A stretch of 64,000 nucleotides of DNA from JADJOY01 sp016713535 [NCBI: Deltaproteobacteria bacterium] (GCA_016713535.1 JADJOY010000039.1:62001-126000); one strand, 5' to 3'; numbered from the stretch's first letter, positions 23,178 to 34,307 are shown. The notes: generated by a model not told the origin, from the letters alone. Program-made: numbers and translations.

Positions 23178-24614
23178 TCACGCGGTCCCGGTCGGGACAG
23201 CGCGGGCGAGGAACGCATCGATGGCTCGAGCCGCGCGACGACCCGCGCCCATCGCGAGGATCACGGTCGCCGATCCAGTGACGATGTCACCGCCCGCGAA
23301 CAAGCCCGCGATCGAGGTCATCTGGGTCTCGGGATCGACCAGGATGCAGCCGTGGCGATCGATCGCGAGCCTCGGTAGCGACGCAGCGATCGTCGGGTTG
23401 GGCGCGGTGCCGAGCGCCAGGATCACCGTGTCGACTTCGAGGCGGTGGATCGAGCCAGGGATGGGCACCGGCCGCGAGCGCCCCGACTCGTCCGGCTCAC
23501 CGAGGCACATCCGCTCGAGATCGAGCCCGGTCACCCGGCCTCGCCCGTCGCCGACGATCCGCACCGGGTTGGTGAGCCAGCGCAGCTCGACGCCCTCCTC
23601 CTCGGCGTGTAGCAGCTCGGCGCTGCGCGCGGTGCTCTCGGCGCGGGTTCGCCTGTAGACCACCGACACCCGGGCCCCGAGCCTGAGCCCCACTCGCGCA
23701 GCGTCCATGGCGGTGTTGCCGCAGCCCACCACCGCCGCGGCATGCCCGAGGCCGAGCGGCGTGTCGCCCTCGCCGCGCGCTCCCATCAGGTTCACCCGCG
23801 TCAGGAACTCGTTCGCGCTCATCACGCCGGCCAGCCCTTCGCCCGGAATGCCGAGGAAGCGAGGCGCGCCGGCTCCGGTGCCCACGAAGATCGCCTCGAA
23901 GCCGAGCTCGTCGCGAAGCTGCTCGATCGTGAACAGCTTGCCGATGACATGGTCCAGCGCGAGATGCACCCCGAGAGCCCCGAGACCGCCGACCTCACGT
24001 TCCACCAACGACGGCGGCAGACGGAAACTGGGGATTCCGTAGCGAAGGACGCCCCCGGGGACGTGAAGCGCCTCGAACACCGTCACGTCGTGACCGAGCC
24101 GCGCCAGGTCGCCGGCGCACGCCACACCCGCCGGACCCGACCCGATGATCGCGACCTTGTGTCCCGTGGCCGGCGCATGCGCGGCCAGCGCCGAGTCCCA
24201 GCCGCTGGCGAGGCCGAGGTCGGCGACGTAGCGCTCGAGCGCGCCGATGGCCACCGGATCCTTCTTGAGCCCCAGCACGCACGCCGCCTCGCACTGGTGC
24301 TCCTGCGGGCACACCCGCCCGCACACCGCCGGCAAGCTGTTGGCCTGTCGCAGGATCGTGTACGCGTGGTGGGGATCGCCGCGGCGCACCGCGGCGATGA
24401 AGCCGGGCACGTCGACGGCGACCGGGCAGCCCTCGACACAGTGCGGCCGGGTGCACTCGAGGCAACGCTCGGCCTCACGGAACGCGTCGAGGGCCGCGAA
24501 GCCGTGGTCGACCTCGTCGAAGTCGCGCACGCGCTCGCACGCCGGGCGCACCCGCGTCGGAGTCCGAGTCGGTGCCACGTCGCGCACCGTCTTGCGTCGC
24601 CGTTGGTTCAGCAT
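23178..24614 (-). CDS. nfnB: NfnB/GltD-like FAD-NADPH oxidoreductase subunit
   Basis: The 478-residue product belongs to the NADPH-dependent glutamate-synthase small-subunit superfamily. The N-terminal Fe-S region has Cys51, Cys54, Cys59 and Cys63 plus [15 protein letters not shown]. It is followed by the FAD Rossmann loop [18 protein letters not shown] and the NADP Rossmann loop [17 protein letters not shown]. It ends with a FAD loop ([20 protein letters not shown]). It may be the large subunit of ferredoxin-dependent NADP reductase (electron bifurcating NfnAB) or a glutamate synthase partner. No large glutamate synthase subunit is nearby, but an NfnA-like gene lies on the same strand at 28085-28951. 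I favour Nfn. The ATG at 24614 lacks a clear Shine-Dalgarno sequence. Confidence 0.8.
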   Translation of the reverse strand: MLNQRRRKTVRDVAPTRTPTRVRPACERVRDFDEVDHGFAALDAFREAERCLECTRPHCVEGCPVAVDVPGFIAAVRRGDPHHAYTILRQANSLPAVCGRVCPQEHQCEAACVLGLKKDPVAIGALERYVADLGLASGWDSALAAHAPATGHKVAIIGSGPAGVACAGDLARLGHDVTVFEALHVPGGVLRYGIPSFRLPPSLVEREVGGLGALGVHLALDHVIGKLFTIEQLRDELGFEAIFVGTGAGAPRFLGIPGEGLAGVMSANEFLTRVNLMGARGEGDTPLGLGHAAAVVGCGNTAMDAARVGLRLGARVSVVYRRTRAESTARSAELLHAEEEGVELRWLTNPVRIVGDGRGRVTGLDLERMCLGEPDESGRSRPVPIPGSIHRLEVDTVILALGTAPNPTIAASLPRLAIDRHGCILVDPETQMTSIAGLFAGGDIVTGSATVILAMGAGRRAARAIDAFLARAVPTGTA

Positions 24615-24746
24615 CGGTTCGCAAGACTGCATCGCGCGTACCGAACGCCTGCTGGCGATCGAATGGCGCGCTATGGCGCGCGGCGCCGCCACGACGCCGA
24701 CAGCCCGGCCGCCGCCGGTTACCGAACGGTGGCCAGCGGCGCCCCA

Positions 24747-24782
24747 CCTGTCCCGCGACGACCCCTCGGGACGCGCGACAGG
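24747..24782. promoter_or_regulatory. Inverted repeat in divergent gap nfnB / glp-like cassette
   Basis: CCTGTCCCGCG (24747-24757) and CGCGCGACAGG (24772-24782) are 11-base arms with one mismatch, 14 bases apart, in the 297-base gap between two divergent transcription units. The place suits an operator, but no core promoter was clear. Confidence 0.35.
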
Positions 24783-24911
24783 ACATCGGAATCGCTCGCG
24801 AAACTCCGTGGGGGTGACGCCGGTCGCGTTGCTGGCCGCGAATCTTGCACCGTTGTCTCGATCCCGCTCCGGGCGCCGATCGGTCCCGCGGCGGCGGAGG
24901 CAGGGCCTGCG

Positions 24912-26348
24912 ATGCTCTACGACGTCTTGATCGTCGGTGCCGGGGTCACCGGGTGCGCCATCGCTCACGCGCTGAGCCGCCATCGCGTCGAGGTGGCTCT
25001 CGTCGAGCGTGAGTGCGAGGTCGGCTTCGGCACCAGCAAGGCCAACAGCGGGATCATCCACGGCGGTCACCACGCCGCGTCCACCACGCTCAAGGGACGC
25101 CTCGAATGGGAGGGCAATCAGCTCTGGGGCCCGCTCTGCGAGGAGCTCGGCTTCGGGTTCCGGCGGATCGGTGAGATCACGGTCGCCCTCGCCGAAGACG
25201 AGCGCGCGGTCCTCGACCGACTGCTCGCTCAAGGGCGCGCGAAGGGGGTGCCCGGGCTCGAGATCCTCGAACGCGAGCGGCTGCTTCGCGAGGAGCCGAA
25301 CCTGTCGCCACAGGTGGTCGCGGGGCTGCTCGCCCCCACCACCGCAGTCGTGAACCCGTACGAGGCGTGCTTCGCGCTCGCCGAGAATGCCCACGCGAAC
25401 GGCGTCGCGATCCACACCGGGTCACCGATCGTGGCGTTGCGAAGCGAGCGCGACGGCGAGCCATGGACCGTCCAGACCTCGCGCGACTCGCTCACGGCTC
25501 GGTTCGTCGTGAACGCGGCGGGCGTCCATGCCGACCGGATCTCGGAGCTCGCCGGCGTACGCGACTTCACGATCCACCTGCGCAAGGGCGAGGAGTACCT
25601 CCTCGACCGTCGCCTCGTGGGGATCGTGAGACACGTGATCTTCCCGTGCCCGACGCCGGTGTCGAAGGGCATCCTCGTCATCCCGACGTTCGACGGCACC
25701 GTGATGGTCGGCCCCACCGCGACCGACACCGAGGATCCCGACGACCTCACCACCAGCGCGGCCGGAGCCGAGCTGGTCTTCCGCTCGGTGCGGCGCGTCG
25801 TGCCCGGCATCAGCGAGCGCGACTGCATCGCCGAGTTCGCGGGGCTGCGCGCGGTGATCGCCGGCGAGGACTTCCGGATCGCGCCGACCGCGCGCAAGGG
25901 GTTCATCGAGGTGGTCGGCATCCAGTCCCCCGGCCTCACCGCCGCGCCCGCGATCGCCGAGCGAGTGATCGGCATCCTGCGCGCCGAAGGTCTCGAGCTC
26001 GAACCGCGCCCTCGCTTCGAGGAGCGTCTCGCGCGGCCGGTGCGCTTCGCCGACCTCGACACCGTCGAGCAGGCGCGGCTCGCCGAGCGGGATCCGCGCT
26101 TCGCGCGCATCGTCTGCCGCTGCGAAGCCATCACCGAGGGCGAGGTGCTCGAGGCCATCGCGCGTGGCGCGCGCACGCTCGATGGGGTCAAGTTCCGCTG
26201 CCGCGCCGGCATGGGCCGCTGCCAGGGCGGGTTCTGCACCACACGCGTGATGGAGCTCCTGGCACGGGAGCTCGGCGTTCCCCTCACCGCCATCACCAAG
26301 CGCGGCGGGCACTCGTGGGTGGTGTGCGAGCGCGAGGAGGGTTCGTGA
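24912..26348 (+). CDS. GlpA-like FAD oxidoreductase with BFD-type [2Fe-2S] domain
   Basis: The 478-residue protein is a DAO/GlpA-type flavoprotein. The FAD loop is [19 protein letters not shown] (4-22), with [13 protein letters not shown] and the C-terminal FAD region around [14 protein letters not shown]. The last 90 residues form a BFD-like [2Fe-2S] domain with [10 protein letters not shown] and [14 protein letters not shown]. The family includes glycerol-3-phosphate dehydrogenase of the three-gene type. It starts the plus-strand cassette and overlaps the next gene (GTGA). It may oxidise glycerol-3-phosphate or another 2-hydroxy acid; the true substrate is not fixed by sequence. Confidence 0.82.
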   Translation: MLYDVLIVGAGVTGCAIAHALSRHRVEVALVERECEVGFGTSKANSGIIHGGHHAASTTLKGRLEWEGNQLWGPLCEELGFGFRRIGEITVALAEDERAVLDRLLAQGRAKGVPGLEILERERLLREEPNLSPQVVAGLLAPTTAVVNPYEACFALAENAHANGVAIHTGSPIVALRSERDGEPWTVQTSRDSLTARFVVNAAGVHADRISELAGVRDFTIHLRKGEEYLLDRRLVGIVRHVIFPCPTPVSKGILVIPTFDGTVMVGPTATDTEDPDDLTTSAAGAELVFRSVRRVVPGISERDCIAEFAGLRAVIAGEDFRIAPTARKGFIEVVGIQSPGLTAAPAIAERVIGILRAEGLELEPRPRFEERLARPVRFADLDTVEQARLAERDPRFARIVCRCEAITEGEVLEAIARGARTLDGVKFRCRAGMGRCQGGFCTTRVMELLARELGVPLTAITKRGGHSWVVCEREEGS

Positions 26349-27660
26349 ACGGCTTGCGCCACCCGGAGCTGCGCGCGGCGTACGACGTCGTGGTCGTCGG
26401 CGGCGGTCCGGCGGGCCTCGCGGCCGCCATCGGCGCTCGCGAGGCCGGCGCCGAGAGGGTGCTCGTCGTGGATCGCGAGCAGGAGCCCGGCGGAATTCTC
26501 AACCAGTGCATCCACAACGGCTTCGGCCTCCACCACTTCGGTGAGGAGCTCACCGGGCCAGAGTACGCGCGCAGCGCTTCGCCGCCCTGGCCCGTGAGCG
26601 CGGCGTCGAGGTGTGCGCCGACACCCACGTCCTGGACATCGACGTCGAACGGCGCGTGAAGCTGATGAGCGCCGCGTCGGGCGTGCGGGTCGTCGAGAGC
26701 GGCGCAGCCGTGCTCGCGATGGGAGCGCGCGAGCGCACACGCGGCGCGATACGCATCGCCGGCAGTCGGCCGGCGGGGGTCCTCACCGCCGGACTCGCGC
26801 AGAAGCTGGTCAACCAGATGGGTCTGCTGCCCGGGCGGCGGGTGGTGATCCTGGGTTCGGGCGACATCGGTCTGATCATGGCGCGCCGGCTCACCCTCGA
26901 AGGCGTCGAGGTCGTCGGCGTGTTCGAGATCCAGCCGCACGTGACCGGCCTCAACCGCAACGTCGTCCAGTGCCTCCACGACTTCGCGATCCCCCTCCAC
27001 CTCTCCACCACCGTGGTGCGGATCTCCGGCCGTGACCGCGTCGAAGGCGTCACCGTCGCGCCGGTCGACACCGAGCTACGGCCGCTGTTCGCGGAGTCCT
27101 GGGACATCGCGTGTGACACGCTCATGCTCTCGGTCGGCCTGATCCCCGAGAACGAGCTCTCCCGTCAGCTCGGGCTGGCGCTCGACCCGCTCACCGGCGG
27201 GCCGGTCGTATCGAGCGCGATGGCGACGTCGCAGCGCGGGGTCTTCGCCTGCGGGAACGTCGTGCACATCCACGACCTCGTGGACTTCGTGACCCAGGAG
27301 GCGTTGCTCGCCGGGCGCTCCGCCGCACGACACGCCGGCGGGTCCCAGCCCACCGCGGACAACATCCGGGTGATCCCCGGCGCGAACGTGGCGTCGTGCG
27401 TGCCCCATACGCTCGCGTCGGATCGCGAGCACACGCTCTACCTGCGCGTGCGCCGGCCGTTCGAGAAGTGCCTGATCCGGCTCGGCTCGGTGCTCGAGCG
27501 CAAGCTTCGCTACGCGGTGCCCTCGGAGACCGTGACGGTGAAGGTCGGCCCACGCGTGCTTCACTCCTTCCACGGCGAGGCGCTCACGATCGACGTCGTG
27601 CCGCGCGAGGACGCGGACCCGGTCGACGCCGCGGACGTCCACGAGAGGCACGTGTCGTGA
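26345..27660 (+). CDS. GlpB-like FAD-dependent oxidoreductase (frameshifted)
   Basis: The restored protein is about 439 residues: a FAD loop [38 protein letters not shown], then [19 protein letters not shown] (NAD loop) and a [19 protein letters not shown] end. The frame breaks at about 26566-26572 in a GCGCGC run; one missing base rejoins GPEYA with [14 protein letters not shown]. The GTG start overlaps the upstream stop. In related three-gene cassettes this subunit passes electrons from the GlpA-like partner. It is followed by the DUF1667 gene through another GTGA overlap. Confidence 0.82.
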
Positions 27661-28040
27661 CCGCGCGTATCACCGTCTACCTGTGCATCGAGTGTCCGCT
27701 CGGTTGCCGGCTGGAGGTCGAGGAGCGCGACGGAGACGCGATCGAGGTGCGCGGGTTCTCCTGCAAGCGCGGCAGCGAGTACGCCCGCCAGGAGCACGTC
27801 GACCCGCGGCGCACGCTGACCACCACCGTCTCGATCTCCGGAGCGCGCTGGCCGCGACTGCCCGTGCGCACCGAACGGCCGATCCCCAGGGCGCGCGTGC
27901 GCGACGTGTGCAGAGCGCTGCGTGCGGTCCACGTCACCGCACCGGTCGCTCTCGGCGACGTCGTCGCGCACGATGTCGGCGGCCTGGGCGTCGACGTCGT
28001 CGCGACCCGCGCGATGAGCGTAGTCGCGACTCCTGTCTGA
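27657..28040 (+). CDS. DUF1667 protein (third gene of glp-like cassette)
   Basis: The 127-residue protein opens with the DUF1667 cysteine set, [13 protein letters not shown] then [11 protein letters not shown], giving C-x2-C-x3-C...C reminiscent of molybdopterin-oxidoreductase Fe-S sites, then [19 protein letters not shown] and a small C-terminal domain. It always accompanies the two flavoproteins in this cassette type and is thought to form the Fe-S electron exit. The GTG start overlaps the preceding stop. The C-terminal end lies 44 bases from the convergent NfnA-like gene. Confidence 0.85.
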   Translation: MTARITVYLCIECPLGCRLEVEERDGDAIEVRGFSCKRGSEYARQEHVDPRRTLTTTVSISGARWPRLPVRTERPIPRARVRDVCRALRAVHVTAPVALGDVVAHDVGGLGVDVVATRAMSVVATPV

Positions 28041-28084
28041 TCTCGAGCCGTCGCTCCAGCTGGACGCTCTCGTACCTCCGAACC

Positions 28085-28951
28085 TCACCCGGACTGCTCG
28101 CTCCGGTCGGCGGCGGCGACGAGTCGGCAGGACTCCTCCACCGCTCGAGCCCGGCGCTCCTCGGCCCGGAAGCGCGGCTGGCGAAGGGCCAGGTCGGCGA
28201 AATCCACGGCGTGGCCATCGAACTCCGGTCCCTCGACGCACGCGAACCGCATGCGGCCGCCGACCAGCACGCGGCACGAGCCGCACATCCCGGTGCCGTC
28301 CACCATGATCGGGTTGAGGCTGACGATCGTGGGAACCGCTACCGCGCGTGTCAGCTCGGCGCACGCGCGCATCATCGCGAGCGGACCGATCGCCACCACC
28401 CGCTCGCCACAGCTCGAGTCGGCGATGCGCCGCGCAAGCACGTCGGTCACCCGCCCTCGCTCACCGCGGGTGCCATCCTCGGTGACCACGATCAGCTCGT
28501 CGCCGGCCGCGGCGAACCGATCTTCCCAGAATACTCGCGCGCGCGAGCGGAAGCCGACCACCGCCGTGACCCGTGCGCCGGCCGCGCGGAACGCCTTCAC
28601 CTGCGGGTAGAGCGGCGCCACGCCGAGTCCTCCACCGACCAGGGTCACGCGCTCGACGGCCGGGATCTCGCTCGGCATCCCGAGGGGGCCGGCGAGCGAC
28701 TGGAGGGTCGTCCCCTCCGGCGCCGCCATCATCTCGCGCGTGCTCTTCCCCGCGGCGAGCACCACCAGCGTGACGACGCCGCGGGCGGTGTCGAAGTCGG
28801 CCAGCGTGAGGGGGATGCGTTCCGAGCCCCCGTGGAGCCGCACCATCACGAACTGCCCGGGATGTGCGGCACGCGCCAGCGCGTCCGCCTCGACCTCCCA
28901 CTCGAAGGTGTCGGCGGTGAGCTGGACGCGGCGGAGGATCCGCCCGGTCAT
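28085..28951 (-). CDS. nfnA: NfnA-like FAD/NAD(H) reductase subunit with [2Fe-2S] site
   Basis: The 288-residue protein has the ferredoxin-reductase layout: FAD domain (AHPGQFVMVRL, IPLTLADFDTARGVVTLVV), NAD domain starting VTLVGGGLGVAPLYPQVKA and a C-terminal cluster in DGTGMCGSCRV with a later cysteine in RFACVEGPEFDGHAVDF. This is the pattern of the small subunit of NfnAB (NADH-side; also called sulfide dehydrogenase beta). The large subunit normally lies right beside it; here it is 3.5 kb away on the same strand, beyond an opposite-strand cassette. The ATG at 28951 gives the family N-terminus. Confidence 0.82.
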   Translation of the reverse strand: MTGRILRRVQLTADTFEWEVEADALARAAHPGQFVMVRLHGGSERIPLTLADFDTARGVVTLVVLAAGKSTREMMAAPEGTTLQSLAGPLGMPSEIPAVERVTLVGGGLGVAPLYPQVKAFRAAGARVTAVVGFRSRARVFWEDRFAAAGDELIVVTEDGTRGERGRVTDVLARRIADSSCGERVVAIGPLAMMRACAELTRAVAVPTIVSLNPIMVDGTGMCGSCRVLVGGRMRFACVEGPEFDGHAVDFADLALRQPRFRAEERRARAVEESCRLVAAADRSEQSG

Positions 28952-28995
28952 GGCGCCCTCGACGGGGCGGGGGCCGGAGTCGGCCCCAGAAACGG

Positions 28996-30081
28996 TCAGT
29001 AACCCATGAGGCCGCGCTTGGGCCGCTCCATGAGATGGGACTGCGTACCATCGAACTTGGGCACCACGCAGCTGTTCGGACCGCCCTGCGTACCGTGGAC
29101 GATCACCGGAAACCGATCCGCTTGCATCGTCATGACGGGGCTCGCGTAACCGAACGTGATCGCGCCGCGGCGGTTCTGGGTGGTGTTCCCGGGCGCGACG
29201 TGGATGAGGTCCTCGCGGAAGATGTAGAACTCGCCGGGCTTGCACACCATCGGCACCTTCTTCATCGGTACCCGCATCACGTTCTCGACCGTGCACTTGT
29301 TCACGTTCGGGCCCACGTACGGCGTGAAGAACTCCTGCTCGGCGCGGGTCAGCCCGCTGAGTGGCGGCGCGCGGAAGGTGTTCGGCCTCGTGGCGCTGAA
29401 CAAGCTCACCGCGGCGCGTCCGATGCGCTGCATCCAGCCGAACGCCCGCAGCAGCACGCACAGCATCGCCCACTGGGACCGCGAGAACTTCCAGCGCCCG
29501 AGCTGGAAGTGCTGGAGGTTGTATTCCTCGAGGAAGTCCTTGGTCGGGTACATCGCGAGGTCGACGGGCGGCGTGCGCGGCTCACGCTCTCGGTCCCACT
29601 GCACGTACCAGGTGCCCGGAAACGCCCACAGGCACCCGCTCTCGGGCGTCGCTTCGTCGAGCGCCACCCAGATCGCGAGCACCGGCACCGGCTTCACCGG
29701 CCCGGGCACGGTCGGCCAGGTCTGATCGATGCGACCGTCGCGATGAACGCCGGTCGCGGGTGCCCCCGGCTGCTTCGAGAACGTCCACGCGCGCCACAGC
29801 AACACGTCGTTGCCGAGGATGTCCGCGAGCCGCTCGACCACGTTCGGGTGCGAGGCGATCTTGTACACCGGCTCGCTCACCATGTGCGCATCCATCGTGA
29901 GGTTCGCCCAGGGCGGACCTTTGGGGTCGTCGAGGATGCCTTTCAGCTGATCGCGCAGTCCCGCCATCTCCTCGGGCGTGCAGAGCTGGTACGGGCCGAT
30001 CCAACCATCCCTGTGGAACTGTTCGAGCTCGGCCTGACTCAGCACCAGCGGGCCATTGGTTGCGCGATCGTGATTGCACAT
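28996..30081 (-). CDS. Phytanoyl-CoA dioxygenase family protein
   Basis: The 361-residue Fe(II)/2-oxoglutarate oxygenase is of the PhyH type. The facial triad is visible as VHRDG (HxD) and the later histidine in EDLIHVAPGN, with GAITFGYA supplying the usual downstream strand. The ATG at 30081 has GGAGGAG about 10 bases upstream; an earlier start at 30108 is less likely. The family hydroxylates varied lipids and small molecules, so the substrate is unknown. It needs O2, in contrast to the oxygen-sensitive enzymes nearby. It may be transcribed with the NfnA-like gene (44-base gap). Confidence 0.87.
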   Translation of the reverse strand: MCNHDRATNGPLVLSQAELEQFHRDGWIGPYQLCTPEEMAGLRDQLKGILDDPKGPPWANLTMDAHMVSEPVYKIASHPNVVERLADILGNDVLLWRAWTFSKQPGAPATGVHRDGRIDQTWPTVPGPVKPVPVLAIWVALDEATPESGCLWAFPGTWYVQWDREREPRTPPVDLAMYPTKDFLEEYNLQHFQLGRWKFSRSQWAMLCVLLRAFGWMQRIGRAAVSLFSATRPNTFRAPPLSGLTRAEQEFFTPYVGPNVNKCTVENVMRVPMKKVPMVCKPGEFYIFREDLIHVAPGNTTQNRRGAITFGYASPVMTMQADRFPVIVHGTQGGPNSCVVPKFDGTQSHLMERPKRGLMGY

Positions 30082-30150
30082 GTGTGTCTCTCCTCCGCGT
30101 GGACGCACCTATCCCCCGGGCGCCCAACCGCAAGCTCGATGCCACGCGGA

Positions 30151-32525
30151 TCAGCGAACGCCGCTGCCGCGGAGGTCCTCGCCGTTCCACGTCGCGAGCC
30201 GCGCGCTCGCGACCGCCGCCTGGCCGACCGCGAGCCCGGCATCGGTGGCCGGGACGTGCTCGGCGAGGTGCACCACCAAGCCGCGCGATTCGAGACGATT
30301 TCGTAACGATTCCACGAGAATCGCATTCGATGCACAGCCACCCGAGAGAGCGACGTTATGGACGCCGGTCCAGCGTGCCAAGCGCACGGTCGCACGCGCG
30401 AGGTGGCCCGCGAGACCGAGATGGAATGCGAGTGCCGTGTGACCCGGGTCACGACCCGCTCGGATGCTCGCCACCACCTCGCGCACCAGCGAGAGCGTGT
30501 CGACGATCGCACTCGGTATCATCGGATCCCCGTCGGCGTCACGGTCCGGTGACGGCTCTCCGCCGCCAAGGGCGGCGTCGTTTCCGGCCGGCGCCGCCAG
30601 CGCGCGACGTGCCAGCGCCTCCACGAGCACGCCCCCACGCCCTTCCTCAGCGCGCTCGGTGACCAGTCCCAGCAACGCCGCGACCGCGTCGAAGAGGCGC
30701 GCGCACGAGGACGTGCGTGGCGCGGCGGGTCCCCCGGCGCGCGCCAATCCACGCGCCCTGTCCAGCCGCTCCCGACCGACGAGGTTCACGAGGCCGAGCT
30801 CGTCCGCGAGATCGGCTCCCGGGAACGCGGCCTCCAGCGCCGCCACCGCCATCCGCCACGGCTCGCGCGTGGCGGCGACCGCGCCACCGGGCATCGCCAC
30901 GAGGGAGAGCCGCGCGAGTCGCCGGACCTCGTTCACTCCGCCCACGAGGATCTCGCCGCCCCACGCGGTACCGTCCAGCCCGAGCCCAGGCCCGTCCAGC
31001 ACGACACCGAGGGCGGGACCACGCGTGGCTCGGTCGACCAGGCACGACGCGAAGTGAGCATGGTGATGCTGGACGGCGATCATCGGTAGGCCCAGCGACC
31101 GGGCCGCGCGCGAGCTCGCGCAGCCGTCGTCGAGATCGTGTGCGACGACGTCGGGCCACAGGTCGAGAAGCCGCGCGTGGTGAGTCACGGTGGCAACGAG
31201 CTCGTCGACCGCCGCCGGATGATCGAGGTCGCCGACGTGCGGCAGCAGGTGGACCCGGCCGTGGCCGGCGATGGCGGGCGCGTTCTTGCGATCACCCCCG
31301 ATCGCGAGCACGGTCGGTCCGTTCGCGAGCGGGAGCGAGAGCGGCGCCGAGCCCCGTGACAGCCGGAGCGGACGCAACCGTCCGGCGATCGGCCGGAGAA
31401 CCGGATCGTGATTGCGCCGCGCGATCGGCCGATCGTGGACCAGGAACGCGTCGGCCACCGCGCCGAGCCGCTCGACCGCCTCGCGATCGTCCGTCACCAC
31501 CGGCCAGCCCGCGAGGTCTGCGGTGGTCGACACCAGCGCCGGGATCCGGCTCTCCGCGAGCAGCAGCACCTGCATCGGCGTGCTCGGCAGCATCAATCCC
31601 ACCTCGTCGAGTCCGGGCGCGACGGCATCGGCGAGGGGGCCGCCGACGCGCGCGCAACGACGATCGGGCGCATCGCGCCGGTGAGCGCCTCGGCGTGCTC
31701 GCCGACCTCCACCAGCGCTCGCGCCGCATCCAGGTCCGCGACCAGCACCGACAGCGGCTCCTCGGGCCGCGCCTTGCGTGCACGCAATCGCTCCACGGTC
31801 TCGGCGCGGCTCGCGTCCGCGATCACCTGGTATCCGCCGTATCCCTTGACGGCGAGGATCGCGCCACGGCTCAGCAACCCCGCCGCGGCGCGCACCGGAT
31901 CGTCGGCTCGACGCGCCCGCCCGAACGGCGCAGCGCCTCCGGGCGCCATGATCAGCCGCAGGCGTGGGCCACATGCCGGGCACGCCACGTTCTGAGCGTG
32001 AAAACGACGGTCCCGGGGATCACGCACCTCGCTCTCGCAGGCCGCGCACGGCGCGAACCGGAACATCGAGGTGCGTTCGCGATCGTACGGTAGGTCGAGG
32101 AGCACGGACGCACGCGGCCCACACGCCGCGCAATGGGTGAACGGGTACCGGAAGCGGCGATCGGCGGGATCGAGCATCTCGCGCCGACACTCGCCGCACA
32201 TCGGCCAGTCGGGCGGGATCGAGGCACCAGCGCTCTCGAGCGCGCTGGTGAGGATCCGGAAATCGCGCTCCAGCCCGGGTGGCCGGATCGTCGCCGCGAG
32301 CGCGTCGATTCGCGCGCCGACCGGAAGCGACCCTCCGAGCGCCTGCGTGAAGGCCTCGGCGTCCTCTCGAAGTCCCTGGATCTCGATGTCGAGGACGGCA
32401 CCGCGGTTGCGCACGAACCCGGAGAGGTGGTGCGCCACGGCCAGGCGGTGAACGTAGGCGCGCAGGCCCACGCCCTGGACCAGCCCCTGCATTTCCAGGC
32501 GACGCCGGGTGCGCAGCGTGGTCAT
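30151..32525 (-). CDS. hypF: Carbamoyltransferase HypF (frameshifted)
   Basis: About 791 residues when a one-base loss in the G5 run at 31635-31639 is restored. Domain order: acylphosphatase (about 8-95, LVQGVGLRAYVHRLA), two C4 zinc motifs (Cys110/113 with 132/135; Cys160/163 with 182/185), YrdC-like domain, and a Kae1-like C-terminus with QHHHAHFAS. HypF makes carbamoyl-AMP and transfers carbamoyl to HypE for the cyanide ligands of the [NiFe] site. The ATG overlaps the stop of the hydrogenase large-subunit gene (ATGA). The other hyp genes are not in the window. Confidence 0.95.
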
Positions 32526-34307
32526 TCGGCCCCCGTCCGAAGCCCGAGCAGCGCTTCGACCGCCGACACCACGGCTTCGGCCCATCCCACGAGTGCCGTG
32601 TCGTCCACGTCCCCGACGCCGACGTGAACACCGACGAACCACGCTTCCGCGGGAATCCGCTCGAGAGCGCCCGCGAGCCGCACCGCGTCGACGACCCCGA
32701 GCCCGTGCGAAGAGAAGGGCGCCACGGCGTGGACTCCGACCTCGAGGCTCCGCAACGGACAGGTCACGATCCGTCCGGTGGGCTCGCCGCGAACGGTGTC
32801 GACGACCACCACGCGCTTCACTCCCCGGAGCTGCTCGGCGAGATCCATCGCCGGCGCCATGACCGGTACGACCTCGACGCTCCCCCGCCGCGCCGTGGTT
32901 CGCGCCGCAAGGCGCTCCGCGACCATGAGTCCGAGCCGGTCCGCGCCGTGATCACTTCCCACGCACAGCACTCGCGTGGTCGCGATCTCCACCACCGGCG
33001 TGGCAGGCGAATCCAGGTGCTCGACGGTGAGCCGGACGAAGTGGGTCGCGCAGCTGATGCAAGGATCGTAGTTGCGGATCGCGACCTCGCACGCGTGGGT
33101 CGCCTCGGCGATCGGCAGGTCCACGATCCGGGGCGCCAGATCGCGCAGGTCGTCCTCGATGGTCGCCTGGTTCTGGGAGGTGGGTGGCACGATGCGCGCG
33201 CACACCACCAGGCCACGCTCGTCGAGCTCGAAGCGATGGAAGAGCGTCCCGCGGGGCGCCTCGGTCGCCGCGCAGCCCACCCCCGCACGCACCTCGGTCG
33301 CGACGAACGCGTGCTCGGGCGGGCGGTACGAGCGCGCGATCCGGGCGGCCTCGTCGATCGCGTAGAGGGTCTCGATGCCGCGCGCGATCACGCCCTGCGC
33401 GGGATCGGCCCGCGCGGGGTCGAAGCCGAGCGCACGTGCAGCGCCGGCGAGCTCACCGTCGAGACGATCGAGGTTGAGGGCGAGGCGCGCGATCGGTCCC
33501 ACCAGATAGGCGCCGCGGCCGCGGATCCGCGCGTGGAGCGCGGTCGAATGCGGCACCTGGACCTCCTCGAAGGTCCCCTCCCAGTCCTCGACCGCCACGT
33601 CGAGCCCGCCGGTCGACACGATCCGCCCTTCGTTGAGCGGATATTCGTCCGGATGCCTGAGCGACACGCGCTCGACCTCGAGCGGCCGCGACCGGCGCTC
33701 GAAGGTGCCGATCCAGGCGAGGCTCGCGCGCCTGCTCCCGCGCGCGCTCGAGCTCGTCGGCGAGCACCGCCATCTCGGCGCGCGTGGGCACGCGGGTGAA
33801 GCCGCCCGGGCGCGCCGATACGGGATGGATCGCGCGGCCGCCGAGCAGCTCGAGAATGCGGTTCCCGACACGCCGCAACGCGAAGGCGCGCTCCACGTCC
33901 GCGCGGCACGCCGCGGCGAGCTCGACGACGCTCGGGACCCCGAAGGCGTCCGGCGCCGCGAGCATGGCCACGTGTAGCACGTGACTCTCGATCCACTCGC
34001 CACAGTAGAAGAGCCGCCGGAGCTCACGGATCTCGCGAGGCGGCGTGACGCCCAGGATCGACTCGATCGCGTGCAGTGCGCTCATCTGGTAGGCGACCGG
34101 GCAGATCCCGCAGATCCGTGCCACCAGGTCGGCCACCTCCAGGTAGCTGCGACCCCGCAGAAACGCCTCGAAGAAGCGCGGTGGCTCGAAGATCTCGAGC
34201 CGAACCTCGGTGACGCGCCCGCCGTCCACGGTGACGTGGACCGCGCCCTCGCCCTCGACCCGCGCGAGCGTGTCAACGCGGATGGTGCGCGTCTGGCCCG
34301 AGGCCAT
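32522..34307 (-). CDS. hydA: [NiFe]-hydrogenase large subunit fused in frame to maturation protease
   Basis: Large subunit of group 3b type: RICGICPVAYQMS near the N-terminus and DPCISCATH at the C-terminus (33067-33041) give the four Ni ligands. About 423 residues reach the predicted cut after His. No stop follows; after a 23-residue linker the frame continues into an HycI/HyaD-type peptidase (about 32971-32522) with VLCVGSDHGADRLG, VVVVDTVRGEPTG and SSHGLG, so the three metal-ligand regions are present. A separate frame break at 33725-33730 (GCGCGC; two bases lost or one gained) is repaired to 595 residues in total. GTG codons at 32995 could allow separate protease translation. The start overlaps hydD by 35 bases. 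Confidence 0.85.
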
